13,649 nt of DNA from Clostridiales bacterium UBA7044 (GCA_002493965.1 DLAP01000073.1:1-13649); one strand, 5' to 3'; positions 1 through 7,136 are shown, numbered from the stretch's first letter. Numbers and translations: made by a program. The notes: generated by a model not told the origin, from the letters alone.

Positions 1-473
1 GAGTAGAACATATTCTGCCACACCACCGCCAGGGTCTACTGGGGCATGATGTAGGGGAAGATAAAGATGCCGCTTAAGTACTTCCGCCAGGCCAGATTCG
101 TCCTTGTCACCAGGAACGCGAACAGCCCGCCGTAGATTATGGACACCAGGCAGGTGCCAACGGCCAGATACACGGTGTTCAGAAGGGGCGTCCACAGATT
201 GGTCTTTGCCATGCGGCTGGTAAACAGGTCCACGTAATTGACCAGGGTATAGCCGCTGACCTTCCCTGTCAGGTGGGCGTCGATGGTGCCCGCGTGAATG
301 GCGAAGGTGTCCTTGACGATGGCCACGATGGGGGCAATGGTGGTCACGGTGAACACAATGCCCATCAGCAGCAGAATCACATTATAGGGCTTGGAGAAAA
401 AGGTTCGCAGTTTGTTCAGGGTGATGGATGCCCTGCTGGGAGAAAGGGTCTGCGCACCCTTGGGATTGCTCAT
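1..473 (-). pseudogene. ABC importer inner-membrane permease, N-terminal part, interrupted by an in-frame TAG
   Basis: Would form the membrane channel of the importer whose binding protein is encoded just upstream on the same strand. The ATG at 471-473 has AAAGGAG seven bases ahead, which decides this start over the longer upstream frame. It gives 145 residues with hydrophobic segments near residues 23-48, 88-106 and 117-143, ending in FPYIMPQ. A TAG at 36-38 then stops translation, yet the same frame stays open to the window edge and reads TLAVVWQNMFY, which is permease-like. TAG differs by one base from TGG (Trp), so a nonsense mutation or base-call error is likely. Related iron-type permeases are usually 500 residues or more, so the product as written would be a fragment. 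The 3' end and any ATPase gene lie outside the window. The membrane permease role is well supported; the substrate is not known. Confidence 0.75.
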
Positions 474-493
474 AAATCCGCTCCTTTCTAGCC

Positions 494-522
494 GTCGGAA
501 ATCCCCTTTGGGGGTTTCCGAT
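494..522 (-). promoter_or_regulatory. Hairpin just upstream of the permease ribosome-binding site
   Basis: Thirteen positions pair around a three-base loop at 507-509 (stem 494-506 with 510-522, with two G:T pairs at 494/522 and 502/514). The core is CCCCTTTGGGG. It ends seven bases before the AAAGGAG of the permease, so it could protect the 5' end of a processed transcript or affect ribosome access. The same 11-base core (reverse complement) occurs at 2801-2811 and 13576-13586, so it may be a remnant of a dispersed repeat and not a dedicated control element. Confidence 0.45.
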
Positions 523-623
523 GGAAGGGTTGCAGTCTGCTTAGCGCGCTTCGCCGCAATACCGGATACAATGTTCCATTTCCCTCCAGCGGGAAATTCC
601 ACCTGTACCCGGATTGCGCCTCT

Positions 624-770
624 CCCCAAAAAGCGAGGCTTCGCTTTTGGGGGTCCCCGTCGTGCCCCTTTGGGACACAACTCGCACACACACAGTCTGA
701 GAAGTATTTTCTGGCAGGTACACACCCCGCCAGAAAATGATTTGACTCTGTTCGTCGCTGGGGCGGCGAA
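624..770. repeat. Cluster of three inverted repeats in the binding-protein/permease spacer
   Basis: Three separate stem-loops can be drawn. At 624-652 CCCCAAAA and GCGA pair with TCGC and TTTTGGGG around the loop GGCT, with one bulged A. At 706-738 a perfect ten-base pair ATTTTCTGGC / GCCAGAAAAT encloses a 13-base loop. At 751-770 TTCGTCGC pairs with GCGGCGAA around four bases, with one G:T pair. No gene is supported in this stretch. The most likely role is RNA structure between a highly expressed binding-protein gene and a less expressed permease gene, or repeat debris. Confidence 0.5.
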
Positions 771-800
771 CGTAAGCGAGGCTTTTATTGGCTATTGGGA

Positions 801-840
801 AAGCGCCTCTGGACGCTTTTGGGGTGTTCCAGAGGCGCTT
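801..840 (-). terminator. Strong hairpin after the binding-protein gene (terminator or processing stem)
   Basis: A perfect 13-base-pair stem (801-813 with 828-840, AAGCGCCTCTGGA / TCCAGAGGCGCTT) encloses a 14-base loop, about 35 bases past the binding-protein stop codon. Only a short T run follows on the minus strand, so full Rho-independent termination is doubtful. A partial terminator or 3' stabilising stem that lets some transcription reach the permease fits its place in the operon. Confidence 0.55.
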
Positions 841-873
841 CGTTTGCCGATGATGATGAAAGAAAGAGGGAGA

Positions 874-2286
874 TTAGCCGGCGCTGTACTTGGTCAGCAT
901 CTCGATCCAGCTGCCTACGGTGAAGGCAACGGACGCGCAGTACTCGGGATCCTCCAGAACCAGCTCGCCGTCGGTGGTCCACCAGTCGTAGCCCCGGTCG
1001 TTCTTAGCGGCGAACTCTACGGTAGTGCCGTCCTCAGCCATGCCGCCAATGGAGTGGTGATACTTGGCCTCGTTGTCAGCGGCCAGAACGGGGTTGGAGG
1101 AGTAGCCGCCCATATCCTTGCCCCAGGCGGAGAAGCCGTCCACGGTGCAGGTCATGTAGGCGATGAAGGCGCAGGCAGTCCAGGGCAGGGGAGAGTTGTC
1201 GGTGACGAACAGGTAATGGCAGTAGCCATAGCCGCCGATGCCCTTATAGCCGTCGTCATAGGCAGCCACGTTGATGTTGTTGACGGAGACGGAGCTGGAT
1301 TCCTCAACGGAGCGGAGCTTGGAGTAGACCAGCAGGCCAAACTGATTGGTAGCGCTCTTGTCAACCAGGGTGTTGCAGATGGGGCCGTCGTCGGTCTGAG
1401 CGTTGTAGCTCTCCACCCACAGCTTGATCCATGCCAGGGCGTAGGCGCCGTCGGGGCCAAGGCCTAAGTCAGCGGCGTCGGCTTCCATAGCCTTGATGGT
1501 GGGCTGGAAGTAAGCCTGCTCCTCAGCGGGCAGAGCCTCATAAGCTTCCATCAGCCATGCGGCATAGGTGTCCTCGGTGAGCATGTACAGGAAGTTCTTG
1601 CCTACGATCTCGGAGTCGATATCCATGTACAGGCCGTGCTCGCCTTCCGCGACGAAGTCCCAGCAGTTGTCATAGGTCTTGTCGCCGGTGTTGTTGTACA
1701 TAAAGACCTTGTTCAGGGTCTGCAGGGGCAGGTAGCCAGCGTAGGAGGCGGCGTCAACGCCGTTGGCGTCGGCCCAGTCCTTGGGAACAAAGGTGTCCAG
1801 GATGCCGGTCTGAACCATCTTGCTCTCGATCTGGTTGCCGTCCTGGATCAGGGTCATGGCGAAGGTACCGGTGTCCTTCAGAGAGTCAGCGGTGAGCTGA
1901 TCGAAAATCTTGTTGTTCTTGGGCTGCTGCCACTCGAACTCCATGGTGTAGCTACTGTCGATGGACTGCAGGTACTCAATGAACAGAGGCAGGGCGCTCT
2001 TGCCGCGGCTGGAGTTGCCAACGCCGTAGAACATCTTGCCGTTCGATTCCTCGATGGCCTTCTTAGCCAGTTCTTCCAGGGTCATGCCTTCGGCTTCCCG
2101 GATGATCTTCTGGGTTTCGGTCAGATTTTCTTCCACCACGGGAGCGGCGGTTTCCGCGGGTGCGGCATCCTGAGCGGGGGCCTCCGTCTTGGGGGCTTCC
2201 GTGGGAGCGGGGGCGCTGTTGCCGCCGCAGGCAGCAAGAGCGAACACCATGCACAGAGCCAGAAGCATTGCGACGAAACGTTTCAT
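874..2286 (-). CDS. ABC transporter substrate-binding lipoprotein
   Basis: Extracellular lipid-anchored receptor that would deliver a small solute to the permease encoded downstream. The 470-residue product starts with MKR, a hydrophobic stretch and a lipobox ending AAC at Cys20. A low-complexity linker rich in Ala, Pro, Glu and Thr follows (about residues 21-50), typical of Gram-positive binding lipoproteins. The remaining 420 residues suit a two-lobed periplasmic-binding fold; aromatic clusters such as DRGYDWW lie near the C terminus. The ATG at 2284-2286 has AAGGAGG seven bases upstream. The partner permease resembles iron/polyamine-type channels, but neither the fold family nor the ligand can be fixed by eye. 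Placed divergently from a sensor operon that itself starts with a different binding protein, it is a plausible target of that sensor. Confidence 0.85.
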   Translation of the reverse strand: MKRFVAMLLALCMVFALAACGGNSAPAPTEAPKTEAPAQDAAPAETAAPVVEENLTETQKIIREAEGMTLEELAKKAIEESNGKMFYGVGNSSRGKSALPLFIEYLQSIDSSYTMEFEWQQPKNNKIFDQLTADSLKDTGTFAMTLIQDGNQIESKMVQTGILDTFVPKDWADANGVDAASYAGYLPLQTLNKVFMYNNTGDKTYDNCWDFVAEGEHGLYMDIDSEIVGKNFLYMLTEDTYAAWLMEAYEALPAEEQAYFQPTIKAMEADAADLGLGPDGAYALAWIKLWVESYNAQTDDGPICNTLVDKSATNQFGLLVYSKLRSVEESSSVSVNNINVAAYDDGYKGIGGYGYCHYLFVTDNSPLPWTACAFIAYMTCTVDGFSAWGKDMGGYSSNPVLAADNEAKYHHSIGGMAEDGTTVEFAAKNDRGYDWWTTDGELVLEDPEYCASVAFTVGSWIEMLTKYSAG

Positions 2287-2352
2287 ATTTTTTCCTCCTT
2301 GTCAAAATTGCTTTTTGAAGCGGGACGGGTTCCCGTTTCATCTTGCCCCTTT

Positions 2353-2381
2353 ATTGTAATCGTGATTTTGCCAAAAATGAA
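2353..2381 (-). promoter_or_regulatory. Candidate promoter for the importer operon
   Basis: On the minus strand TACAAT (2353-2358) is a good -10. Seventeen bases upstream lies TTCATT (2376-2381), a weak -35. The predicted start leaves a leader of about 60 bases, which contains an imperfect hairpin at about 2317-2339 ahead of the AAGGAGG. The weak -35 would suit an activator-dependent promoter. Confidence 0.4.
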
Positions 2382-2398
2382 GGGGTCTATTCTGCTAT

Positions 2399-2424
2399 TT
2401 TTTGTGCGATTCTGAGGTTTTTGT
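2399..2424. promoter_or_regulatory. Candidate operator: TTTTTGT direct repeat between divergent promoters
   Basis: TTTTTGT occurs at 2399-2405 and again at 2418-2424, a 19-base period close to two helical turns. A GTCTAT pair flanks it at 2385-2390 and 2441-2446. The block lies upstream of both candidate -10 elements. AraC-family regulators often bind tandem direct repeats in such positions, and one is encoded at 5590-6330. The match to any known site is not established. Confidence 0.25.
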
Positions 2425-2454
2425 AAAAAACAGATGAAATGTCTATGCTATGTG

Positions 2455-2463
2455 TGCTATAAT
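2455..2463 (+). promoter_or_regulatory. Extended -10 promoter for the sensor operon
   Basis: TGCTATAAT is a consensus extended -10 (TGN followed by a perfect TATAAT). No convincing -35 lies 17 bases upstream, which extended -10 promoters tolerate. The start would be near 2470, giving a leader of about 400 bases that crosses the repeat element before reaching the gene at 2871. Confidence 0.5.
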
Positions 2464-2725
2464 TCAGGCGTACTGAACAATGATGGGCCCAAGCCTTCCC
2501 CTCTGGGGTAAGCGAAGCGCAGTCGCGGTAGTGAATGACAGCGTAAGTGGACTGTCAGAGCCGCGACCGGGGCTTGCCGCAGCAAGCCGGTGGCAGACCG
2601 AAGGGCTGACGGATGAGGCGTTCCAGCTGCGGCACCAGATTGCCGAAGTGCGCATTTATGATACTGGTTCAAAGACTGTAACACCTCACCCGTTTCGCCT
2701 TCGGCGATCCACCCTTATGCTGTGG

Positions 2726-2748
2726 TATGATTGCCACCGGCAATCATA
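2726..2748 (+). promoter_or_regulatory. Perfect ten-base-pair hairpin in the sensor-operon leader
   Basis: TATGATTGCC and GGCAATCATA pair completely around the loop ACC. The sequence continues AATATTTTG, a poor T tract, so efficient intrinsic termination is unlikely. It could act as weak attenuation or simply be part of the repeat element around it. Confidence 0.35.
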
Positions 2749-2794
2749 ATATTTTGAATCTGCTGCGCAGTATATTTTGAATCTGCTGCGCAGT
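2749..2794 (+). repeat. Perfect 23-bp tandem duplication
   Basis: The unit ATATTTTGAATCTGCTGCGC followed by AGT occurs twice head to tail with no mismatch (2749-2771 and 2772-2794). Each unit contains the eight-base palindrome CTGCGCAG. Identity of the copies suggests a recent slippage or duplication event. With only two copies and no spacer it is not a CRISPR. Confidence 0.85.
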
Positions 2795-2870
2795 GCGCCA
2801 CCCCAAAGGGGAGGGCTTTGGGACGACTCCCTTAATTTCCCACCCAGTAACCATAGAGAGAAGGATCCTT

Positions 2871-3884
2871 ATGAAGAAGATAACAGCTCTGTGCCTGATC
2901 CTGACCCTGACCCTGCTTTTCACTGGCTGCGCCTCAGCTGGTGAGCCGCCATCCTACGCCCCAAAAGAGGAAGAGAAGCTGGTGATCTACACCTCCCACA
3001 AGGAGGAGGTGTACCAGCCCATCGTCCGGGAGTTTGAGCAGCGGACGGGCATCTGGGTGGAGCTTCACTGCGGCGGCACCAACGAGCTGCTGGACCGCAT
3101 CGAGAAAGAACGGGAGGAACCCAGGGCGGACGTGATGTTCGGCGGCGGCGTGGAGAGCCTGGAATCCTACGGACATTGCTTTTCCCCCTATGAGACCGCC
3201 TGGGCCCAGAATATCCGCCCCCAGCTTCGGTCGGAGGACAGTACCTGGACCCCGTTTTCCGCCCTGCCGGTGGTGCTGATCTACAACACAAAGCTGACAG
3301 AACCTGTGAAGGGCTGGCAGGACCTGACAAGGCCGGAATATCGGGGGCGGATCGCTTTCGCGGACCCGGCGGTGTCCGGCTCCTCTTTTACGGCCCTGGT
3401 GACTTGGCTCAGTGTTTCAGGAAGTCCCCGGCAGGAGGCGCTGGAAGCCCTGGCCGCTGCCCTGGATGGAAGACAATTGGATGGCTCCGGGGATGTGATC
3501 ACCGCCGTGGCGGACGGCACGTGCCTGGTGGGGATCACCCTGGAGGAAACCGCCATGAAGCACATCGCCGCCGGAATGGATATTGCCCTGGTCTACCCGG
3601 AGGAGGGAACCAGCTGTGTCCCCGATGGCAGCGCCCTGATCCAGGGGGCGCCCCATCCGGAGAACGCGAAAAAATTTCTGGACTTTATTGTCAGCTACGC
3701 GGTGCAGGAACTGCTGCCCACCCGGTTTTACCGCCGGAGTGTCCGGGAGGACGTGGAGCCGGACGGCAGCCTGATCCCCCTGGAGGACATTCCTGAGGCA
3801 GATTATGACGTGGCCTGGGCCAGCGAGAACCGGGAGACGCTCCTGTCTGACTGGGACTATGCGCGGAAGGAGGACAGACCATGA
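2871..3884 (+). CDS. Extracellular solute-binding lipoprotein of a three-component sensor (HptA/AfuA-like)
   Basis: Ligand-binding lipoprotein, probably the sensory input for the kinase encoded next. The ATG at 2871 is chosen over an upstream in-frame start because AGAAGGA lies five bases ahead and the product then begins with a proper signal, MKKI, a hydrophobic core and the lipobox LFTGC. The 337 residues start the mature fold with KLVIYTSHKEEVYQPI, followed by GTNELLDRI, DVMFGGG and IYNTKL, the pattern of COG1840 Fe(III)/sugar-phosphate binding proteins such as FbpA, AfuA and HptA. It overlaps the kinase gene by four bases (ATGA). No permease follows it directly, which favours sensing over transport. 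The ligand is not readable from sequence: iron, hexose phosphates and phosphoglycerate are all known in this family, and the phosphatase in the same operon tilts me to a phosphorylated sugar. Confidence 0.82.
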   Translation: MKKITALCLILTLTLLFTGCASAGEPPSYAPKEEEKLVIYTSHKEEVYQPIVREFEQRTGIWVELHCGGTNELLDRIEKEREEPRADVMFGGGVESLESYGHCFSPYETAWAQNIRPQLRSEDSTWTPFSALPVVLIYNTKLTEPVKGWQDLTRPEYRGRIAFADPAVSGSSFTALVTWLSVSGSPRQEALEALAAALDGRQLDGSGDVITAVADGTCLVGITLEETAMKHIAAGMDIALVYPEEGTSCVPDGSALIQGAPHPENAKKFLDFIVSYAVQELLPTRFYRRSVREDVEPDGSLIPLEDIPEADYDVAWASENRETLLSDWDYARKEDRP

Positions 3885-5596
3885 AGAAGCTTCTGAACCG
3901 TTCCTTCCGGAACCGGGTGGCGGCGGCGTTTTTGATCGCCTCCCTGGTGCCCCTGCTGATCTGCTCCACCTCCCTGCTGGAGATTGCCCGACTGCGGATG
4001 AAGGGGCACACGGAATCGGAAGCCCAGATTCAGGCCCGGAATATGAGTCAGGCACTGGATCAGCTGTCCTCAGGGATTTCGGAGGCCGCCCAGGTTTTGC
4101 AGGAGGATCCCCTGGTTGCCAGGGCCCTGTCCGGCGGCCAGGAGGCGGACACCACGGTATACAATGCCCTGTTCGACGCTACGCCGGGAGCCCGGGGCTG
4201 GGCGGGCTTTGAACTGTACGACAGTGAGGGCCGGCGGCGCTATGCCACCCGTGGCTCTTTCCAGCCGGGAAAACTGCCTACGGACTGGGGGATCCTCTAC
4301 GCCGCCGGGCAAAATCCGGGGGTTCCCGCCTATGTGGGCTGTGAAGACCCACGCAATACCGCCCTGCCTCTGCTCCAGGCCGCCGTGCAGCTGACCGGGA
4401 CGGAGGGGAAGCCCCTGGGCTATCTGGTCATGAGCCTGTACGAGCCGGACTTTGTCACCTTATTTGACGGTACTTACGGAACCCAGAACGATATCCTGCT
4501 GCTGGACAGGTTTTGGCATCCGGTGTATGCCAGCGGGGATACCCTGACGGAGAACCTGGCGCCCATGCTTCGGGGGCAGCTCCTGTCCGGCATCCGCCCC
4601 GGGGCAAACGCGGAGGAATTTGTGTACAGCATCGCAAAGCACGCCCCCTCGGGGCTGTACCTGGTCCTTCAGCAGCCCCAGAAGTTTACGAAAAGCACCA
4701 TGGGAATCCTGTATACGGTCAGCGCTTCCTGCGCCCTGTGCTGCGTGATTCTGTCTGTTGTCATGAGCCTGGTCCTGAGCCGTCAGGTTTTCACCCCTGT
4801 GGAGAAGCTTCAGCAGGCCATCAGCCGGGTCAGCCGGGACGACCTGGATATTCAGATCCCCGTGGAGAGCGAGGACGAACTGGGGACCCTAGCCCGGGAC
4901 TTTAACCGGATGGTGGAGGCCCTGAAACGGAACCGGGAGGAGCTGGTGGAAAGCGAGCGGGAGCTGAATCAGGCCCAGATCCGGATGCTTCAGGCCCAGC
5001 TCAACCCCCATTTTCTGTGTAACACCCTGGACACCATGAAGTGGACGGCGAAGATCCATAATCTTCCGGAGGTGGCGCTGATGTCCACGAACCTGGCGGA
5101 CATTCTGCGGTTCTGTATCTCCCCCGACGAGTTTGTGCCCCTGTACCGGGAAACGGAGGCGCTGGAACGGTACATTGAAATTCAGCGCCTGCGGCTGGGG
5201 GATGACTTCGTCTTCCTGGTGAACTGTCCCGTAGAGCTGGAGGAATGCCTGGTGCCCAAGATGATTTTGCAGCCCCTGGTAGAAAACGCCATTCTCCATG
5301 GACTGGACGGGGTCACAGGCAGCCGGATTCGGGTGGACGTGGCCTGTCAGGAGAAGATGCTGAAAGTCTCCGTCACCGACAACGGCAGGGGCCTGCCGGA
5401 GGAGATGGCAGGGAAGCCGTACTCCCCCCAATTGCCTCTTGCGGGAAACCATCTGGGGCTATATAATGTAAACACCATTTTGACAAAATACTACGGGGCA
5501 GACTGCGGCCTGTACCTGGATCGGGGCGACGGGGGAAAGGGCGCCTGCGTCCGCTTCACCGTGCCCGTAAGAAAAAAGGAAGGGATCCCATGCTGA
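3881..5596 (+). CDS. Sensor histidine kinase, LytS/YesM family with HAMP domain
   Basis: Membrane kinase that should phosphorylate the AraC-type regulator encoded next. The 571 residues hold TM1 at about 14-36, an extracytoplasmic domain to about 270, TM2 at about 272-300, a HAMP linker with the expected DELGTLARDFNRM (about 330-345), and a short coiled coil. The His_kinase domain (PF06580 type) follows, with the phospho-acceptor in NPHF at His377. The ATPase domain shows the N box LVENAILHG (Asn469), DNGRGLP and GNHLGLYNV. AAGGAGG lies six bases before the ATG, which overlaps the binding-protein stop by four bases; the stop overlaps the regulator start by seven. Translational coupling of all three fits one signalling unit, with the lipoprotein likely contacting the outer domain as HptA does with HptS. 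Confidence 0.92.
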   Translation: MKKLLNRSFRNRVAAAFLIASLVPLLICSTSLLEIARLRMKGHTESEAQIQARNMSQALDQLSSGISEAAQVLQEDPLVARALSGGQEADTTVYNALFDATPGARGWAGFELYDSEGRRRYATRGSFQPGKLPTDWGILYAAGQNPGVPAYVGCEDPRNTALPLLQAAVQLTGTEGKPLGYLVMSLYEPDFVTLFDGTYGTQNDILLLDRFWHPVYASGDTLTENLAPMLRGQLLSGIRPGANAEEFVYSIAKHAPSGLYLVLQQPQKFTKSTMGILYTVSASCALCCVILSVVMSLVLSRQVFTPVEKLQQAISRVSRDDLDIQIPVESEDELGTLARDFNRMVEALKRNREELVESERELNQAQIRMLQAQLNPHFLCNTLDTMKWTAKIHNLPEVALMSTNLADILRFCISPDEFVPLYRETEALERYIEIQRLRLGDDFVFLVNCPVELEECLVPKMILQPLVENAILHGLDGVTGSRIRVDVACQEKMLKVSVTDNGRGLPEEMAGKPYSPQLPLAGNHLGLYNVNTILTKYYGADCGLYLDRGDGGKGACVRFTVPVRKKEGIPC

Positions 5597-6330
5597 AGGT
5601 TTTGATCGTGGAGGATGAGGAAATGATCCGCCAGGGCATTATTTTAACGGTGGACTGGGCGGCGCTGAACTGCGCGGTGGTAGGCCAGGCCGCGAATGGC
5701 GAGGAGGGGCTGGAAAAGGTCAAGGAGCTGAAACCGGACCTGATTATCACCGACATCAAAATGCCCCGAATGGACGGCATTCAGATGGTGACAAAGCTCC
5801 GGGAGGCGGGAAATCAGGCAAAGGTCATTATTCTCACCGCCTACGACAGCTTCGCCTACGCCCAAAGCGCCCTGCGGCTGGGTGCGGTGGACTACCTGCT
5901 CAAGCCCTTCCATGACGGGGACCTGGAAAATGCGGTGCTTCGGATTCAGGGGACTGCCGCCGATGCCCGGGACCCGTTGTCCCAATTTCCCCGGACCTTC
6001 CGCAACGGCTACGTTCAGGAGGTGGCGAAGTATATCGCAAGCCACTATCAGGAGCCGGACATCTCTGTGGGGGTGATCGCAGGGGCTCTGGGCATCAGCG
6101 AAGGGCATGTAAGCCACCTGTTCAAAAAGGAGACCGGGGACACCATCCTGGGCTACCTGACTGCCTACCGGATCCACAAGGCCATGAGCCTGTTAAAGGA
6201 CTGCCGGATGAAGGTGTACGAGGTGACGGAACAGGTGGGGTACCGGGACATGGCCTATTTTTCCGCCACCTTCAAACGGATTGTGGGGGTTTCCCCGTCG
6301 GAATATCAGAATAAGGGGGGCCGCCTGTGA
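5590..6330 (+). CDS. Response regulator with AraC-type DNA-binding domain (YesN/HptR-like)
   Basis: Cytoplasmic transcription regulator, output of the preceding kinase. Residues 1-120 form a receiver with acidic pocket Glu8/Asp9, phospho-acceptor Asp55 (TDIKMPRMDG), Thr83 and Lys105 (LLKPF). Residues of about 140-245 carry two helix-turn-helix units of the AraC/XylS type, with EVAKYIASHYQEPDISVGVIA, ISEGHVSHLFKKETG and the C-terminal VGYRDMAYFSATFKRIVGVSPSEY signature shortened here to its key parts. At 246 residues it matches short YesN-type regulators without extra domains. It starts inside the end of the kinase gene and overlaps the HAD gene by four bases. Likely targets are the divergent promoters at 2350-2465, though no site is proven. 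Confidence 0.93.
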   Translation: MLKVLIVEDEEMIRQGIILTVDWAALNCAVVGQAANGEEGLEKVKELKPDLIITDIKMPRMDGIQMVTKLREAGNQAKVIILTAYDSFAYAQSALRLGAVDYLLKPFHDGDLENAVLRIQGTAADARDPLSQFPRTFRNGYVQEVAKYIASHYQEPDISVGVIAGALGISEGHVSHLFKKETGDTILGYLTAYRIHKAMSLLKDCRMKVYEVTEQVGYRDMAYFSATFKRIVGVSPSEYQNKGGRL

Positions 6331-7091
6331 TTTCTCTGATTGCCTGTGACATTGACGGTACCCTGCTCCACGGTACCCAGACCCAGATTGACCCGGAGGT
6401 CTTCCGGCAGATCCGGAGGCTGGGGGAGCAGGGGGTGCGATTCTGTCCCGCCAGTGGTCGGCAGTACCACAGCCTCCGGAAGCTATTTGCCCCTGTGGCG
6501 TCCCAGCTTTACTTCCTGTGCGAAAACGGCGCTGCCATCTTCGCCCCGGGAGGGAAACTGCTGTGCAAGACGCCCTTTTCACGGGAGTTTGCTATGCGGC
6601 TAAGCCGGGAAATCTGGAAAACGCCGGAATGTGAGGTGTTTATTTCCGGAGAAAATACCACCTATCTCTGCCCCAAAACCCAGGATATCGTGGAGCAAAC
6701 CATGAATTTTACCGGAAATAATGTGTGCGTTCTATCCAATCCGGAGGAGGTGCCGGAGGAGATCATAAAGGTTTCTGCCTACTGTAACCGGGGAGCTTTG
6801 GCGGAGAAGGAGAGGCTGAGTTTTCCCTGGGCGGCCCATGCGGGACCGACGATAGCCGGGGCCAATTGGCTGGACTTTACCCTGTCCACCAAGGGTACCG
6901 GCATTTGGCAGCTGGGTGAGCTCCTGAAGATCCCCATGGATCAGATTCTGGCAATTGGAGACAACGACAACGATGTGCCCATGCTGGAAGTTGTGGGACA
7001 TCCTTACATTATGGAAAACGCCGCGCCCCAGCTGCGCAGCCGGTTTTCCAACCATTGCCGCCGGGTGGAGGAACTGCTGGCAACACTGTAG
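6327..7091 (+). CDS. Cof-type HAD-IIB family phosphatase
   Basis: Soluble Mg-dependent hydrolase, family activity being dephosphorylation of sugar phosphates, PLP or similar small phosphates. All four motifs are present: nucleophile DIDGTLL (Asp8, Asp10), SGR (Ser43), Lys189 in STKGTG, and GDNDND (Asp212, Asp216). The cap domain lies between motifs II and III, as in subclass IIB, and 254 residues is usual. The start is GTG at 6327, with AAGGGGG eight bases ahead, overlapping the regulator stop as GTGA. Co-transcription with a sugar-phosphate-type sensor suggests it acts on the imported or sensed compound, but this is inference, since these enzymes are promiscuous. Confidence 0.9.
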   Translation: MISLIACDIDGTLLHGTQTQIDPEVFRQIRRLGEQGVRFCPASGRQYHSLRKLFAPVASQLYFLCENGAAIFAPGGKLLCKTPFSREFAMRLSREIWKTPECEVFISGENTTYLCPKTQDIVEQTMNFTGNNVCVLSNPEEVPEEIIKVSAYCNRGALAEKERLSFPWAAHAGPTIAGANWLDFTLSTKGTGIWQLGELLKIPMDQILAIGDNDNDVPMLEVVGHPYIMENAAPQLRSRFSNHCRRVEELLATL

Positions 7092-7136
7092 GGACCTGTG
7101 TCCCAGCGGGAAAGCGCGTCAAGACAACGAAATATC

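Larger units (their letters stand above)
2488..2822. repeat. MITE-like structured repeat element, no coding capacity recognised
   Basis: The left end 2488-2509 (CCCAAGCCTTCCCC then TCTGGGGT) and the reverse complement of the right end 2800-2822 match at all but two bases and one indel over 23 positions, so they form imperfect terminal inverted repeats. Inside are further stems: GTCGCGG/CCGCGAC (2522-2528, 2561-2567) enclosing TGACA/TGTCA, GGCTTGC/GCAAGCC (2571-2588), TCGCC/GGCGA (2695-2707) and TATGATTGCC/GGCAATCATA (2726-2748). No target-site duplication or transposase is visible. Small frames across it look like translated repeat. It may be a composite of more than one dispersed element. 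Confidence 0.55.

Noticed and set aside
36..38. TAG read as pyrrolysine or another recoded codon
   Set aside because: No pyrrolysine genes are visible and the position suits Trp, so a TGG to TAG change is simpler.
474..725. Extension of the permease frame upstream to position 725
   Set aside because: The ATG at 473 has AAAGGAG at the right distance; the extension reads through hairpins and gives a Cys/Arg/Pro-rich sequence unlike a permease N terminus.
391..1467. Long plus-strand open frame of 358 codons opposite the binding-protein gene and spacer
   Set aside because: It is antisense to a clearly coding lipoprotein gene, has no ribosome site, and its translation is a low-complexity Gly/Val/Ala product typical of a shadow frame in GC-rich DNA.
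1636..2415. Plus-strand frame of 259 codons opposite the signal-peptide half of the binding protein
   Set aside because: Also antisense to a real gene, repetitive in Gly, Val and Leu, and it crosses the candidate promoter region.
2457..2749. Short frames on both strands across the divergent region as possible small genes
   Set aside because: They translate the hairpin repeat, lack ribosome sites and show no protein-like pattern.
2749..2794. CRISPR array
   Set aside because: Only two units, directly adjacent with no spacers, and no cas genes.
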